Assembly: GCF_003097535.1 (NCBI RefSeq)
Contig: NZ_CP029187.1
Span: 2,914,001 to 2,978,000 of the forward strand
Length of the DNA: 64,000 nucleotides
Direction: 5' to 3'
DNA from: Flavobacterium pallidum
Lineage (GTDB): Bacteria > Bacteroidota > Bacteroidia > Flavobacteriales > Flavobacteriaceae
Positions within the stretch are counted from its first letter, which is position 1, and each line of letters opens with the position of its first letter. Of this stretch, positions 25,429 to 33,471 are shown in pieces. The notes under the pieces are model-generated. The model was not told the DNA's origin. It did not search any database and worked only from the letters and a program-made list of their open reading frames with translations. The position numbers and the translations under genes are program-made.

Positions 25429-26391
25429 ATGAAAGTATTAGCCAACGACGGAATATCAAAAAGCGGCATCAAGGCGCTTGAAAAAGGCGGTTTTGATGTC
25501 ATTACAACTAAAGTCGCGCAGGAGCAGGTTGCGAATTTTATCAACGACAATGGCGTTTCGGTGCTGTTGGTGCGCAGTGCGACTAAAGTCAGGAAGGACA
25601 TTATCGATGCCTGCCCGGGCCTCAAAGTGATTGGTCGCGGCGGTGTCGGGATGGACAATATCGATGTCGATTATGCGCGCGCAAATGGCAGGCACGTGAT
25701 CAATACACCGGCATCTTCGTCGGAGTCGGTGGCCGAATTGGTTTTTGCGCATCTGTTTACCGGTGTCCGATTTTTACAGGATTCGAACAGGAATATGCCG
25801 CTGGAGGGCGATACGAATTTTGAAGGCCTGAAAAAGGCTTATGCGAATGGTATCGAGCTTCGTGGCAAGACTTTGGGAATCATCGGTTTCGGGAGGATTG
25901 GGCAGGCCGTGGCAAAAATGGCGTTGGGATTGGGGATGAAAGTAATCGCCGCCGATAAATTCTTAGGCAAAGCCGAAATTAAAGTTGATTTCTACAATGG
26001 GCAATTCATCATTGTTGAAATCCCTACAGAACCACAGGAAGATTTATTTAAGCATTCTCATTTTATCACGCTTCATGTTCCGGCACAGGACGGCTATGTG
26101 ATTGGCGCTGAGGAATTGAAGCAGATGCGTGACGGCGTAGGGATTATCAATTGCGCAAGAGGCGGCGTGATTGACGAAGTGGCGCTGATTGAAGCGCTCG
26201 ATGAAGGAAAAGTTTCCTTTGCAGGACTAGATGTTTTTGAAAGCGAGCCGACTCCGGAAATCCAAATTTTGATGCATCCGAAAATTTCACTGACACCGCA
26301 TATCGGGGCGGCTACGGAAGAGGCACAGGACCGTATCGGAACGGAATTGGCAGAACAGATTATCAGCATTTTGAAGACTGAAAACACTTAA
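25429..26391 (+). CDS. serA: D-3-phosphoglycerate dehydrogenase (short form)
   Basis: A 320-residue D-2-hydroxyacid dehydrogenase, the first step of serine synthesis, next to serC. The NAD-binding motif is LGIIGFGRIGQAVAKMALGLG. The catalytic residues are Arg in INCARGGVIDEVAL, Glu in GLDVFESEP and His in LTPHIGAATEEAQ. It lacks the C-terminal ACT domain found in many SerA proteins, so it should not be serine-inhibited through that domain. A different hydroxyacid substrate is possible but the context argues for SerA. Confidence 0.9.
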   Translation: MKVLANDGISKSGIKALEKGGFDVITTKVAQEQVANFINDNGVSVLLVRSATKVRKDIIDACPGLKVIGRGGVGMDNIDVDYARANGRHVINTPASSSESVAELVFAHLFTGVRFLQDSNRNMPLEGDTNFEGLKKAYANGIELRGKTLGIIGFGRIGQAVAKMALGLGMKVIAADKFLGKAEIKVDFYNGQFIIVEIPTEPQEDLFKHSHFITLHVPAQDGYVIGAEELKQMRDGVGIINCARGGVIDEVALIEALDEGKVSFAGLDVFESEPTPEIQILMHPKISLTPHIGAATEEAQDRIGTELAEQIISILKTENT

Positions 26392-26413
26392 TGTTAATAC
26401 GTTAAAGTTATAC

Positions 26414-26440
26414 AAAGCACCTCCACAAGGTGCTTTTTTT
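26414..26440 (+). terminator. Terminator after serA
   Basis: AAAGCACCT / AAGGTGCTTTTTTT hairpin with a short loop and seven Ts, between serA and the next gene. Confidence 0.9.
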
Positions 26441-26463
26441 ATTATATTTAGGATAAAAATCTC

Positions 26464-26901
26464 ATGAAAAAGACTGCCTTTATTATGTTGCTGCTTTCGT
26501 CTCTCATGATTGCCTGCATGGCTTCTAAAAATGGTGTTCCGGGCGCGCCTGGGAAAGATGCCACCATGGCCGTAAACGACACCATCCGGATTGCAAATGA
26601 CAAACTGGAATATGAAATTATCATCATTGATCCCGGTTTCAGTTCGTGGTTCAATTCCTATGCAAAGCCACGGAATTATTATTCACAGCCTTATCTCGAA
26701 GCACGCAACAGTACCTGGGTCAGTGCTTGGAATATACGGGCTTCGTCACCGCTTCAATACGGTAATCTTTATGGCATGCGGATCGATTACGACAGCAATA
26801 TCGATTATGGATATGAGGTGAACTATATGTTGTACAATTATCTGACGTATTTCCAGATTGTGAATAAGGTGCAGCTCGGCGGTTTTGCCCCAAGGATATA
26901 A
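26464..26901 (+). CDS. DUF6146-like lipoprotein
   Basis: A 145-residue lipoprotein (MKKTAFIMLLLSSLMIAC, lipidation at Cys18). After a short linker the domain contains DTIRIANDKLEYEIIIIDPGF, written here only in part, and the tyrosine-rich SYAKPRNYYSQPYLEARN. I recognise DUF6146, a Bacteroidetes-specific family of unknown function. The small DUF6787 gene begins 28 nt later with its own promoter inside this gene's 3' end. Confidence 0.75.
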   Translation: MKKTAFIMLLLSSLMIACMASKNGVPGAPGKDATMAVNDTIRIANDKLEYEIIIIDPGFSSWFNSYAKPRNYYSQPYLEARNSTWVSAWNIRASSPLQYGNLYGMRIDYDSNIDYGYEVNYMLYNYLTYFQIVNKVQLGGFAPRI

Positions 26902-26914
26902 AATCGTATTTTTG
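26885..26914 (+). promoter_or_regulatory. Promoter of the DUF6787 gene
   Basis: TTG (26885-26887), 19 nt, TATTTTTG (26907-26914). The -33 box and most of the spacer lie within the end of the preceding coding sequence. Confidence 0.6.
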
Positions 26915-26929
26915 GCACAAATTAAACCG

Positions 26930-27247
26930 ATGGGCAAACTTAAACAACGCTGGGGCATTACTTCCAACCTGCAGATGGCGGTGATTTTTGTGGTGTTTGC
27001 AATCAATGGAACGCTTTCGGCGGAGATTTCTAAATTTTTAATGGGCCTGATGCACATCAGCAAAGAGAATACGGCATTGTATTTTTACTATCCGCTGTTG
27101 CTTATTTTGGTGCTTCCCCTCTACCCTTTCTTACTGATGGTCTTTGGGTATCTTTTTGGGCAATCGGCGTTCTTCTTTCCTTTTGCTAAAAAAATGCTGC
27201 GCAGTATCGGCCTTGGATTTATATTCGGGCAAAAAAAAACTCCCTGA
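26930..27247 (+). CDS. DUF6787-like membrane protein
   Basis: A 105-residue protein with two hydrophobic segments (LQMAVIFVVFAINGTLSAEI and YYPLLLILVLPLYPFLLMVFGYLFG) and a basic amphipathic C-terminus (FPFAKKMLRSIGLGF). The start MGKLKQRWGITSN fits the DUF6787 family, to which I assign it from memory. Function unknown. Inner-membrane location inferred. Confidence 0.7.
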   Translation: MGKLKQRWGITSNLQMAVIFVVFAINGTLSAEISKFLMGLMHISKENTALYFYYPLLLILVLPLYPFLLMVFGYLFGQSAFFFPFAKKMLRSIGLGFIFGQKKTP

Positions 27248-27258
27248 GCGGGAGTCTG
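27237..27258. terminator. Weak bidirectional terminator
   Basis: AAACTCCC / GGGAGTCT hairpin between the stop codons of convergent genes, with nine As to the left (a U run for the minus strand). Confidence 0.65.
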
Positions 27259-27262
27259 TCAT

Positions 27263-27919
27263 TTATTCCTTTTTCAATTTATCCTTAAAATGCTTACGCA
27301 CTTTTTCAACTTTCGGAGTGATTACATAATGGCAGTATGACTGGCCTTTATTTTGATTGTAATAATTCTGGTGGTAGTTTTCTGCGGCATAAAAGGTTAC
27401 GGCCGGCGACACTTTGGTTACAATCGGATCAGGGTAGGTTTTGGCAGCAGTCAATTGTTTAATGTAGTCTTCAGCGGTTTGCTTCTGGGCGTCGCTGTGG
27501 TAAAAAATTTCGCTCCTGTACTGTGTCCCGATGTCATTTCCCTGGCGGTTTAACGTCGTTGGATCATGCGTTGCAAAAAACACTTCGAGCAATTCTCCGA
27601 ACGAAATTTTCTTCGGGTCGAAAGTGATTTGCGTGGCTTCTGCATGGCCCGTCGCTCCGGAAGAAACCTGCTCATAAGTAGGATTCGGCCTCGCGCCGCC
27701 CGTATATCCTGACACGACCGATTTTACGCCATCCAATTCTAAAAAAATTGCTTCCGTACACCAAAAGCATCCGCCCGCAAACGTGGCGACTTCCATTCCA
27801 TCCTGTATATCCATCTTTATAGGTTCATTAGTTGCTGCCATAGCATCGTTGTTTTCTTTTGTCTTCGATTGGCACGCCATTCCGAGCAGTGCCAATATCA
27901 AAAAGGTTACTTTTTTCAT
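27263..27919 (-). CDS. msrA: Peptide-methionine (S)-S-oxide reductase, exported
   Basis: A 218-residue MsrA that reduces the S-epimer of methionine sulfoxide in proteins. Its N-terminus is a lipoprotein signal (MKKVTFLILALLGMAC), so it probably works in the periplasm or on the outer membrane. The catalytic motif is FAGGCFWCTEAIF (nucleophile in the first Cys), followed by VVSGYTGGARPNPTY, TGHAEATQITFDP and NDIGTQYRSEIFYH. No MsrB domain is fused. Electron supply is unknown. Confidence 0.92.
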   Translation of the reverse strand: MKKVTFLILALLGMACQSKTKENNDAMAATNEPIKMDIQDGMEVATFAGGCFWCTEAIFLELDGVKSVVSGYTGGARPNPTYEQVSSGATGHAEATQITFDPKKISFGELLEVFFATHDPTTLNRQGNDIGTQYRSEIFYHSDAQKQTAEDYIKQLTAAKTYPDPIVTKVSPAVTFYAAENYHQNYYNQNKGQSYCHYVITPKVEKVRKHFKDKLKKE

Positions 27920-28044
27920 ATTTTAAGTGTTTCACAAATATACGTAATGGGTAAAGTTTGGTTTTGGGTTTAACTTTATTTTGGGAATGGATCAATGATC
28001 GTTTGGACAAACACTGAAAAGAAATATTCATCAACTTGAAACTT

Positions 28045-28091
28045 AAAAAAAAAAAAATCAACCCTTTACAAATCTTCAAAAAAAAAAAAAA
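28045..28091. other. Two long A-tracts upstream of arsR
   Basis: Runs of 13 A (28045-28057) and 14 A (28078-28091) spaced about 33 nt apart, roughly three helical turns. Such runs bend DNA and could act as upstream promoter elements. The rest of the 220-nt msrA-arsR gap is AT-rich. Confidence 0.6.
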
Positions 28092-28111
28092 TTGTTTTTA
28101 ATTATTTATCG

Positions 28112-28127
28112 TAATATTGCAATATAA
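28112..28127. promoter_or_regulatory. Probable ArsR operator
   Basis: Perfect palindrome ATATTGCAATAT (28114-28125), extended with one mismatch to 16 bp, 12 nt before the arsR ATG. Palindromes of this AT-rich type are usual ArsR-family autoregulatory sites. Confidence 0.6.
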
Positions 28128-28138
28128 TTATATTAAAT

Positions 28139-28471
28139 ATGGGGGCTACCAAAACAGACCATTTCAATGAAAAGCAAAATCAAATCGCCACACTTGCAAA
28201 AGCGCTTGGGCATCCTGCCCGTGTTGCGATCATAGAATATCTCATGAGTGTTGACACTTGTATTTGTGGCGACATCGTAAATGTCTTACCACTCGCCCAG
28301 CCTACAGTCTCACAACATTTAAAAGAACTTAAGACTGCGGGCTTAATAAAAGGGAATATCGAAGGGAATTCGATCTTTTACTGCATCAACGAAAAAGCAT
28401 TGGAGATACTGCAATCCTATTTTGCAAATGTTTCCTTGCACCTTGAAAAGAAAAAAAATAATTGCTGCTAA
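28139..28471 (+). CDS. arsR: ArsR-family metalloregulator
   Basis: A 110-residue winged-helix repressor that should release DNA on binding arsenite or another thiophilic metal. The alpha-3 metal site is TCICGDIVN (Cys41, Cys43), the recognition helix is QPTVSQHLKELKTAGLI, and the wing follows. It ends in KKNNCC, an extra Cys pair that could take part in sensing. A palindromic operator lies just upstream, so autoregulation is likely. The DUF6428 gene begins 11 nt later. Confidence 0.88.
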   Translation: MGATKTDHFNEKQNQIATLAKALGHPARVAIIEYLMSVDTCICGDIVNVLPLAQPTVSQHLKELKTAGLIKGNIEGNSIFYCINEKALEILQSYFANVSLHLEKKKNNCC

Positions 28472-28482
28472 AAAATATCTTG

Positions 28483-28947
28483 ATGAAATTATCTGAAATC
28501 AGACAAATCCTTGAAACTGCCGAAACTGTAAACTTTGTATTGGAAAACGGAAAATCTGTTCCTGATCATTTCCACGTCACTGAAGTAGGCATTATAACGA
28601 AACATTTTATCGATTGTGGGGGAACTATCCGAAATGAAAAAGTAACCAACTTCCAACTGTGGGACGCAAACGATTTTGAGCACCGCTTGAAACCAGGAAA
28701 ATTGCAAAAGATCATTGCACTTTCAGAAAAGGTGCTGCAAATGGATGATCTTGAAATCGAAGTCGAATATCAGTCTGATACCATTGGAAAATACGATTTG
28801 GGATTCGACGGGAAGAATTTCATACTGCTTTCCAAAAAAACGGCGTGCCTCGCAAAAGATGATTGTGGAAACCAAAATCATCATGAGCAAAAAAACACTT
28901 CAAAATTGGAAACTTCATGCTGCTCCCCAAATGGAAATTGCTGTTAA
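28483..28947 (+). CDS. DUF6428-like protein with Cys-rich tail
   Basis: A 154-residue cytosolic protein. A compact domain (IRQILETAETVNFVLENG, FHVTEVGIITKHFIDCGG, then LRPGK-like motif RLKPGKLQKII) is followed by a variable linker and a cysteine-rich C-terminus (SCCSPNGNCC). I recognise DUF6428, which is commonly found between arsR and arsC in Bacteroidetes. The tail looks suited to binding a soft metal or metalloid, which is an inference. The ATG at 28483 is preferred to one seven codons upstream. Confidence 0.8.
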   Translation: MKLSEIRQILETAETVNFVLENGKSVPDHFHVTEVGIITKHFIDCGGTIRNEKVTNFQLWDANDFEHRLKPGKLQKIIALSEKVLQMDDLEIEVEYQSDTIGKYDLGFDGKNFILLSKKTACLAKDDCGNQNHHEQKNTSKLETSCCSPNGNCC

Positions 28948-29065
28948 CTTTTTTCACAAATACAGAAAGCCAATCGTAATCACCACTTCGGTCATTATGC
29001 TCCAGATCATTTTCGGTTGGGATGCTAAATTTTGTATCATCAATTTAATCTGGCTTTTAGTTTAG
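28931..29065 (+). CDS. Possible small membrane protein in the ars cluster
   Basis: An open frame of 44 codons that starts 17 nt inside the end of the DUF6428 gene and stops 2 nt before arsC. It reads MEIAVNFFHKYRKPI then a hydrophobic helix (VITTSVIMLQIIFGW). Position, spacing and a single membrane helix suggest a real small gene translated by coupling. I cannot confirm conservation. An ATG 16 codons earlier (28883) is an alternative start. Confidence 0.45.
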   Translation: MEIAVNFFHKYRKPIVITTSVIMLQIIFGWDAKFCIINLIWLLV

Positions 29066-29067
29066 TG

Positions 29068-29493
29068 ATGAAAAATATTTTAGTCCTCTGTACGGGTAAT
29101 AGTTGCCGAAGCCAGATTGCCGAAGGTTATCTCCGCCATTTCTCTGGCAATAAAGCAACAGTGTTTAGCGCCGGGATTGAAACGCACGGCGTAAATCCAA
29201 AAGCAATTGCCATTATGAAGGAAGTCGGGATTGATATTTCAAATCATACTTCAAATAACATCGATGAATACCATGGTATCGAATTCGATTTTGTGCTCAC
29301 GGTTTGTGATAATGCCAAAGAAAACTGCCCGTTTTTTCCAACAAAAGCGAAAAAATTTCATCATGATTTTCCTGATCCGGGGAAAGCAACAGGAACTGAA
29401 GATGAAATTCTTGACGCGTTTCGAGAAGTCAGGACAATGATAAAAGATTATTGTGAGCATTTCGTTTCGGAGCAAATCAGGAGCTACAGCTAA
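29068..29493 (+). CDS. arsC: Arsenate reductase / low-molecular-weight protein tyrosine phosphatase
   Basis: A 141-residue LMW-PTP-fold protein. The P-loop is VLCTGNSCRSQIAEGYL, carrying the CX5R motif, with the acid Asp in HHDFPDPGKATG. Length and context (arsR upstream) indicate a thioredoxin-type ArsC that reduces As(V) to As(III). The second and third redox cysteines are candidates in VCDNAKENCPFFP. The ATG at 29068 is preferred over an upstream frame that overlaps the small membrane gene. No Acr3/ArsB pump gene follows. Confidence 0.88.
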   Translation: MKNILVLCTGNSCRSQIAEGYLRHFSGNKATVFSAGIETHGVNPKAIAIMKEVGIDISNHTSNNIDEYHGIEFDFVLTVCDNAKENCPFFPTKAKKFHHDFPDPGKATGTEDEILDAFREVRTMIKDYCEHFVSEQIRSYS

Positions 29494-29568
29494 CAGCGTA
29501 AGTCACCGGATGGTTCTTTCTTCTTTCAGCATAGCGGTCTTTTCTCTATCTTTGCCAAAATCCCATCC

Positions 29569-30231
29569 ATGATCCAGGCGAAAAATATCCACAAACATTA
29601 CGGCGAACTTCATGTTCTGAAAGGCGTGAATCTGCACATTCAGAAAGGCGAAATCGTATCCATTGTGGGCGCATCTGGAGCGGGGAAAACCACGTTGCTG
29701 CATATTTTAGGCACTCTGGATAAAGCCGATGCCGAAAACACCACGCAATTGCTGATCAATGGCGAAGATGTATTGAAGATGAATGATAAAAGCCTGTCGC
29801 GTTTCCGTAATGTGAATCTGGGGTTTATCTTCCAGTTCCACCAGCTTTTGCCGGAATTTACGGCTCTGGAGAATGTTTGCATCCCGGCATACATCGCCGG
29901 AAAAGGAAAATCTGAGACGGAAGCTGAGGCAAAAAGGCTTTTGGAATACCTCGGACTTTCGCACCGCATTTCCCACAAACCCGGGGAACTCTCCGGCGGG
30001 GAACAGCAAAGGGTGGCCGTGGCGCGCGCATTGATCAACAAGCCTGCAGTGATTTTTGCCGATGAACCGTCGGGAAATCTGGATACCGCTTCCGCAGAAA
30101 ACCTGCACCAATTATTTTTTAAGCTCCGCGACGAATTCAACCAAACCTTTGTGATTGTTACACATAATGAGGAATTTGCCAATATGGCCGACCGCAAACT
30201 GATCATGTCTGATGGCAATATCGTGGGTTAA
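29569..30231 (+). CDS. ABC transporter ATPase, LolD-like
   Basis: A 220-residue ATPase of the MacB/LolD/FtsE type. Walker A is [11 protein letters not shown], the Q-loop region is [18 protein letters not shown], the signature is [16 protein letters not shown], Walker B is [12 protein letters not shown] and the H-loop is VTHNEEFA. LolD would energise lipoprotein release from the inner membrane with LolCE. No permease gene is adjacent, so the partner must be elsewhere. A FtsE or MacB-like role cannot be excluded. Confidence 0.87.
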   Translation: MIQAKNIHKHYGELHVLKGVNLHIQKGEIVSIVGASGAGKTTLLHILGTLDKADAENTTQLLINGEDVLKMNDKSLSRFRNVNLGFIFQFHQLLPEFTALENVCIPAYIAGKGKSETEAEAKRLLEYLGLSHRISHKPGELSGGEQQRVAVARALINKPAVIFADEPSGNLDTASAENLHQLFFKLRDEFNQTFVIVTHNEEFANMADRKLIMSDGNIVG

Positions 30232-30319
30232 TTTTTAACATTTGATGTGGTAAATCCGCATTAACGTCCTCGCTGCTTTTCCTAGTTTTACGATATCGAT
30301 CACATCGGTATTATAAGCC

Positions 30320-31174
30320 ATGAAAATTTTCATCACTGCCATTTCCTTGATCCTAGTATTTTCATACAGCTGCTCCGGAACCGCTTCTGGTGACGGTTAT
30401 GATGGGGACTGCCAGGCATCTGAAATTCCGGAAATGAGGTTTGATAAGCTACCGGCCGACACTGTTGGCGATGTTGTCACAATACAATTGTACCGTGCCA
30501 AAACCTTCCGCAAGGCGCTTCCGTGTGATTTATCGGAATGGGCTGCAATCAACCCGAATGTATATTCCGTCATATTGAATGAGTTCTTGGATGACTACAC
30601 ACCGGAACATAAATTTGTTGCACTTCGCATGATGTGGTCAATGTCATACAATGACAATTATTCCGGTGATGGTTTTTACGCCGATGCAGATGATGGAACT
30701 GCTGATTTCAGTGGTGATTTAGAATTAATCCCACGTTATTTTACAGTCGATGGTTTGCCTGTTGAAATTGATTTCGGGAATACCTTCAGCGACGGCGATA
30801 ATGCCCGAAAACCGGTATCGCCTTTATTGGTGGAAGTTTTGAGAAATGTTATAAGGGATGCCAACCGCGTTCTACCGCCAAATCAAAAAATCCATTCCAT
30901 AGAGGTGATCTCAACTACAAATGGAAGCCATATTGCCGGGAGCAACCATGCTAAAAAATCAGCATTGGACATCAGCAAAATTAACGGTTCAGCAGTTTTT
31001 GAACCTTCATTACATGACATCGTTGCCGCTATGCAATGGGCATTTGATAGTGAATTGCATATCAGGGAAAATTTCGGCCCGCTGTTTAAACACAAAACAT
31101 TTGCAGACGGATCGAGGGATAACAATTTTAAGGTTCCCGGTCATTTTGACCACATTCATATTTCAGTGCAATGA
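30320..31174 (+). CDS. Lipoprotein with an M15-like peptidase domain
   Basis: A 284-residue exported protein, lipidated at Cys18 (ILVFSYSCSG). The first two-thirds are unfamiliar and include an acidic stretch (SGDGFYADADDGTADFSGD). The C-terminal 90 residues carry the pattern of M15 D-Ala-D-Ala/LD-carboxypeptidases: SNHAKKSALDI (His210, Asp217) and GHFDHIHIS (His278 region). Peptidoglycan trimming is therefore possible. I saw no proper match to the whole family, so the call rests on the motif. It converges with the TIGR02757 gene, with stops 2 nt apart. Confidence 0.6.
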   Translation: MKIFITAISLILVFSYSCSGTASGDGYDGDCQASEIPEMRFDKLPADTVGDVVTIQLYRAKTFRKALPCDLSEWAAINPNVYSVILNEFLDDYTPEHKFVALRMMWSMSYNDNYSGDGFYADADDGTADFSGDLELIPRYFTVDGLPVEIDFGNTFSDGDNARKPVSPLLVEVLRNVIRDANRVLPPNQKIHSIEVISTTNGSHIAGSNHAKKSALDISKINGSAVFEPSLHDIVAAMQWAFDSELHIRENFGPLFKHKTFADGSRDNNFKVPGHFDHIHISVQ

Positions 31175-31176
31175 GT

Positions 31177-31974
31177 TTATAACAAGATGTTTTTTTCAAA
31201 AGCGCCGATTCCAAAGAGCGCATAATCATATTTCACCGGATCGATTGGATCAAAGGCACGAAGGTTAGCATCCAGTTCTACCAGCGCTTTGCCATCGTTT
31301 TGCCTCCTGGTGATCAAGCCCAGGCTGCGTGCGATATTTCCGGAATGGACATCGAGCGGACATGATAAGATAGATGGTGAAACGGAATGCCAAATACCAA
31401 GATCGACACCGCTGTTGTCCTTTCTTGCCATCCAGCGTAAAAACAAATGAATGCGCTTTGCTGCAGAATTTGTAGCCGGGTCAGCAATATGCTTTTGAGT
31501 GCGTTGCTGGTGATTTACTTCAAAAAAGCGCTTTTTAAATTCGGTGATGCTGTTGTGCAGGTACCCTTCAGACTGGTTTGTGGCAAACAGCTGTTCCATG
31601 CCACCGTATTTTTTGTAAATATGCTGCAATCCGACGATAAAAGTACGGAAGTCAGTGGCATTGAACGTGCGGTGTACGAAACCTTCCATACGATTTAGGT
31701 CTTTTGCAGTGTGCGACATGACAAAATCATAAGGGGAATTTCCCATAAGTTCCATCATCCTCATGGCGCTTCTGATTACAGATTTGCGGTTCCCCCAGGC
31801 AACGGTTGCAGCGAGGAAGGCTGATATCTCAATGTCTTCCTTTAGTACATAGAGATGCGGAATCTGTACGGGATCAGATTCTATGAAAATGGGATTGTTG
31901 TATTGCGAGGCTTTTTCATCGAGAAATTCCTTTAATTCGGACTGGTTCAATCCTGAAATCATGTGCTTTTCCAT
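31177..31974 (-). CDS. TIGR02757 (DUF2400) family protein
   Basis: A 265-residue helical protein of unknown function. Family signatures are FLAATVAWGNRKSVIRSAM, GNSPYDFV, GFVHRTFNATDF and the arginine/asparagine-rich KRIHLFLRWMARKD near residue 190. The last region (PLDVHSGNIARSLGL) recalls the helix-hairpin-helix of DNA glycosylases, so a nucleic-acid role is possible. The ATG at 31974 is used. A TTG two codons upstream is an alternative. Confidence 0.85.
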   Translation of the reverse strand: MEKHMISGLNQSELKEFLDEKASQYNNPIFIESDPVQIPHLYVLKEDIEISAFLAATVAWGNRKSVIRSAMRMMELMGNSPYDFVMSHTAKDLNRMEGFVHRTFNATDFRTFIVGLQHIYKKYGGMEQLFATNQSEGYLHNSITEFKKRFFEVNHQQRTQKHIADPATNSAAKRIHLFLRWMARKDNSGVDLGIWHSVSPSILSCPLDVHSGNIARSLGLITRRQNDGKALVELDANLRAFDPIDPVKYDYALFGIGAFEKNILL

Positions 31975-31992
31975 TGGCAATTTTTACGGGCA

Positions 31993-32000
31993 CAAAGGTA
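31993..32000 (-). promoter_or_regulatory. -7 promoter box of the TIGR02757 gene
   Basis: Minus-strand TACCTTTG, an exact TAnnTTTG match, 18 nt before the ATG. It is divergent with the helicase promoter only 37 nt away. Confidence 0.55.
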
Positions 32001-32036
32001 ACGCAAATTCGTAGCCCGCATTGTGCATAAAATCAA

Positions 32037-32044
32037 TACCTTTG
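32037..32044 (+). promoter_or_regulatory. -7 promoter box of the DEAD-box helicase gene
   Basis: TACCTTTG, identical to the box of the divergent gene, 14 nt before the ATG. It supports the ATG at 32059 over an earlier codon at 32023, which would precede the transcription start. Confidence 0.6.
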
Positions 32045-32058
32045 CCGAAAATTACGCA

Positions 32059-33408
32059 ATGGCTACATTCGAACAATTCAACCTCCCGAAATCATTACAG
32101 AAAGCAGTTGACGAGCTTGGTTTCGTTACGCCTACCCCTATCCAGGAAAAATCATTTTCGGTAATTATGTCGGGACGCGATATGATGGGGATTGCCCAGA
32201 CGGGAACAGGAAAGACATTTGCTTACCTTTTGCCATTGCTGAAATTGTATAAATTTTCACCAACGCGTACTCCAAAAATTGTTATCCTTGTCCCTACCCG
32301 TGAACTTGTGGTCCAGGTTGCCGAGGAAGTCAAAAAACTGACCACTTATATGTCCGTGCGCACGCTTGGCATTTATGGCGGTGTGAATATCAACACCCAA
32401 AAAACGGCTGTTTACCACGGCATAGACATCCTTGTGGGCACTCCGGGGCGTGTGATGGATTTGGCATTAGACAACGTACTTCGGTTTGATGAAACCAATA
32501 AGTTGGTGATTGACGAGTTTGATGAAATGCTGAATTTAGGTTTTCGCCCGCAGATCACTTCTATCCTTGCGATGATGAAACCGAAAAGGCAAAATATCCT
32601 TTTTTCAGCAACAATGACCGATGAAGTGGATGCGGTGCTGAATGACTTTTTTGATTTCCCTGAGGAAGTCAGCCTGGCTACTTCGGGAACACCTTTGGAA
32701 AATATCACACAACTTGCTTATCAGGTGGTGAACTTCAATACTAAAATCAATTTGTTGAAGGATTTGCTGCAAAAGGATGAAAATATGAGCCGCCTGCTGA
32801 TTTTTGTGAACAACAAAAAAATTGCAGACATGCTTTTTGACAATATCGATGAAGAATTTCCGGGGCAATTTGGTGTCATCCATTCGAATAAATCACAGAA
32901 TTACCGTTTGAATACGATGGCGGAATTCCAGGAAGGTAATTTACGTGGTATCATCACTACCGATATCATGGCACGTGGATTGGATATTTCAGATATTACG
33001 CATGTGGTCAACTTCGAGATGCCTGAAATGCCGGAGTTATACATGCACCGTATCGGGCGTACAGGCCGTGCTGATGCTACCGGTACTGCGATCAGTTTTT
33101 ATACGGCGCGTGAAGAAGAAATGAAACTGGAAGCGGAAGTGTTGATGAATAAGGAAATCGAAATCATCCCTTTCCCCGAACATGTGCCCATTTCAGACAA
33201 ACTCATCGGACCTGAAAAGGACAAACAGCCAATTAAGTTCCTGATGAAAAAAGTAAAACTCGAAGGAGATGGCGCTTTTCATGAAAAATCGGAGAAAAAT
33301 AAGAAAGTGAATCTTGGCGGGCCTTCAAAAACCAAGAAGAAAACCCATGGTTCTGTAAACCGGAACATGCTAAGGACACAGACAGCAAAGCGAAATAAAA
33401 AGAAATAA
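32059..33408 (+). CDS. DEAD-box-family RNA helicase
   Basis: A 449-residue ATP-dependent RNA helicase. Motifs are the Q motif (TPTPIQEKSF), motif I AQTGTGKT, Ia PTRELV, motif II VIDEFDEMLNLGF, motif III SAT, and motifs V-VI (TTDIMARGLDI, HRIGRTGRAD). Motif II reads DEFD instead of DEAD. The C-terminal tail is basic (GGPSKTKKKTHG, KRNKKK) and should bind RNA. Roles in ribosome assembly or cold-adapted mRNA turnover are typical but not provable here. Confidence 0.9.
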   Translation: MATFEQFNLPKSLQKAVDELGFVTPTPIQEKSFSVIMSGRDMMGIAQTGTGKTFAYLLPLLKLYKFSPTRTPKIVILVPTRELVVQVAEEVKKLTTYMSVRTLGIYGGVNINTQKTAVYHGIDILVGTPGRVMDLALDNVLRFDETNKLVIDEFDEMLNLGFRPQITSILAMMKPKRQNILFSATMTDEVDAVLNDFFDFPEEVSLATSGTPLENITQLAYQVVNFNTKINLLKDLLQKDENMSRLLIFVNNKKIADMLFDNIDEEFPGQFGVIHSNKSQNYRLNTMAEFQEGNLRGIITTDIMARGLDISDITHVVNFEMPEMPELYMHRIGRTGRADATGTAISFYTAREEEMKLEAEVLMNKEIEIIPFPEHVPISDKLIGPEKDKQPIKFLMKKVKLEGDGAFHEKSEKNKKVNLGGPSKTKKKTHGSVNRNMLRTQTAKRNKKK

Positions 33409-33424
33409 CCCTTTTATTTTAAAT

Positions 33425-33456
33425 AAAAAAACCCGCCAGCAATGACGGGTTTTATT
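33425..33456. terminator. Bidirectional terminator
   Basis: AAAAACCCG(CC) / (GA)CGGGTTTTA hairpin with flanking A and T runs, between the convergent helicase and lpdA genes. Confidence 0.85.
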
Positions 33457-33471
33457 TTATAGCTGTTTTTC

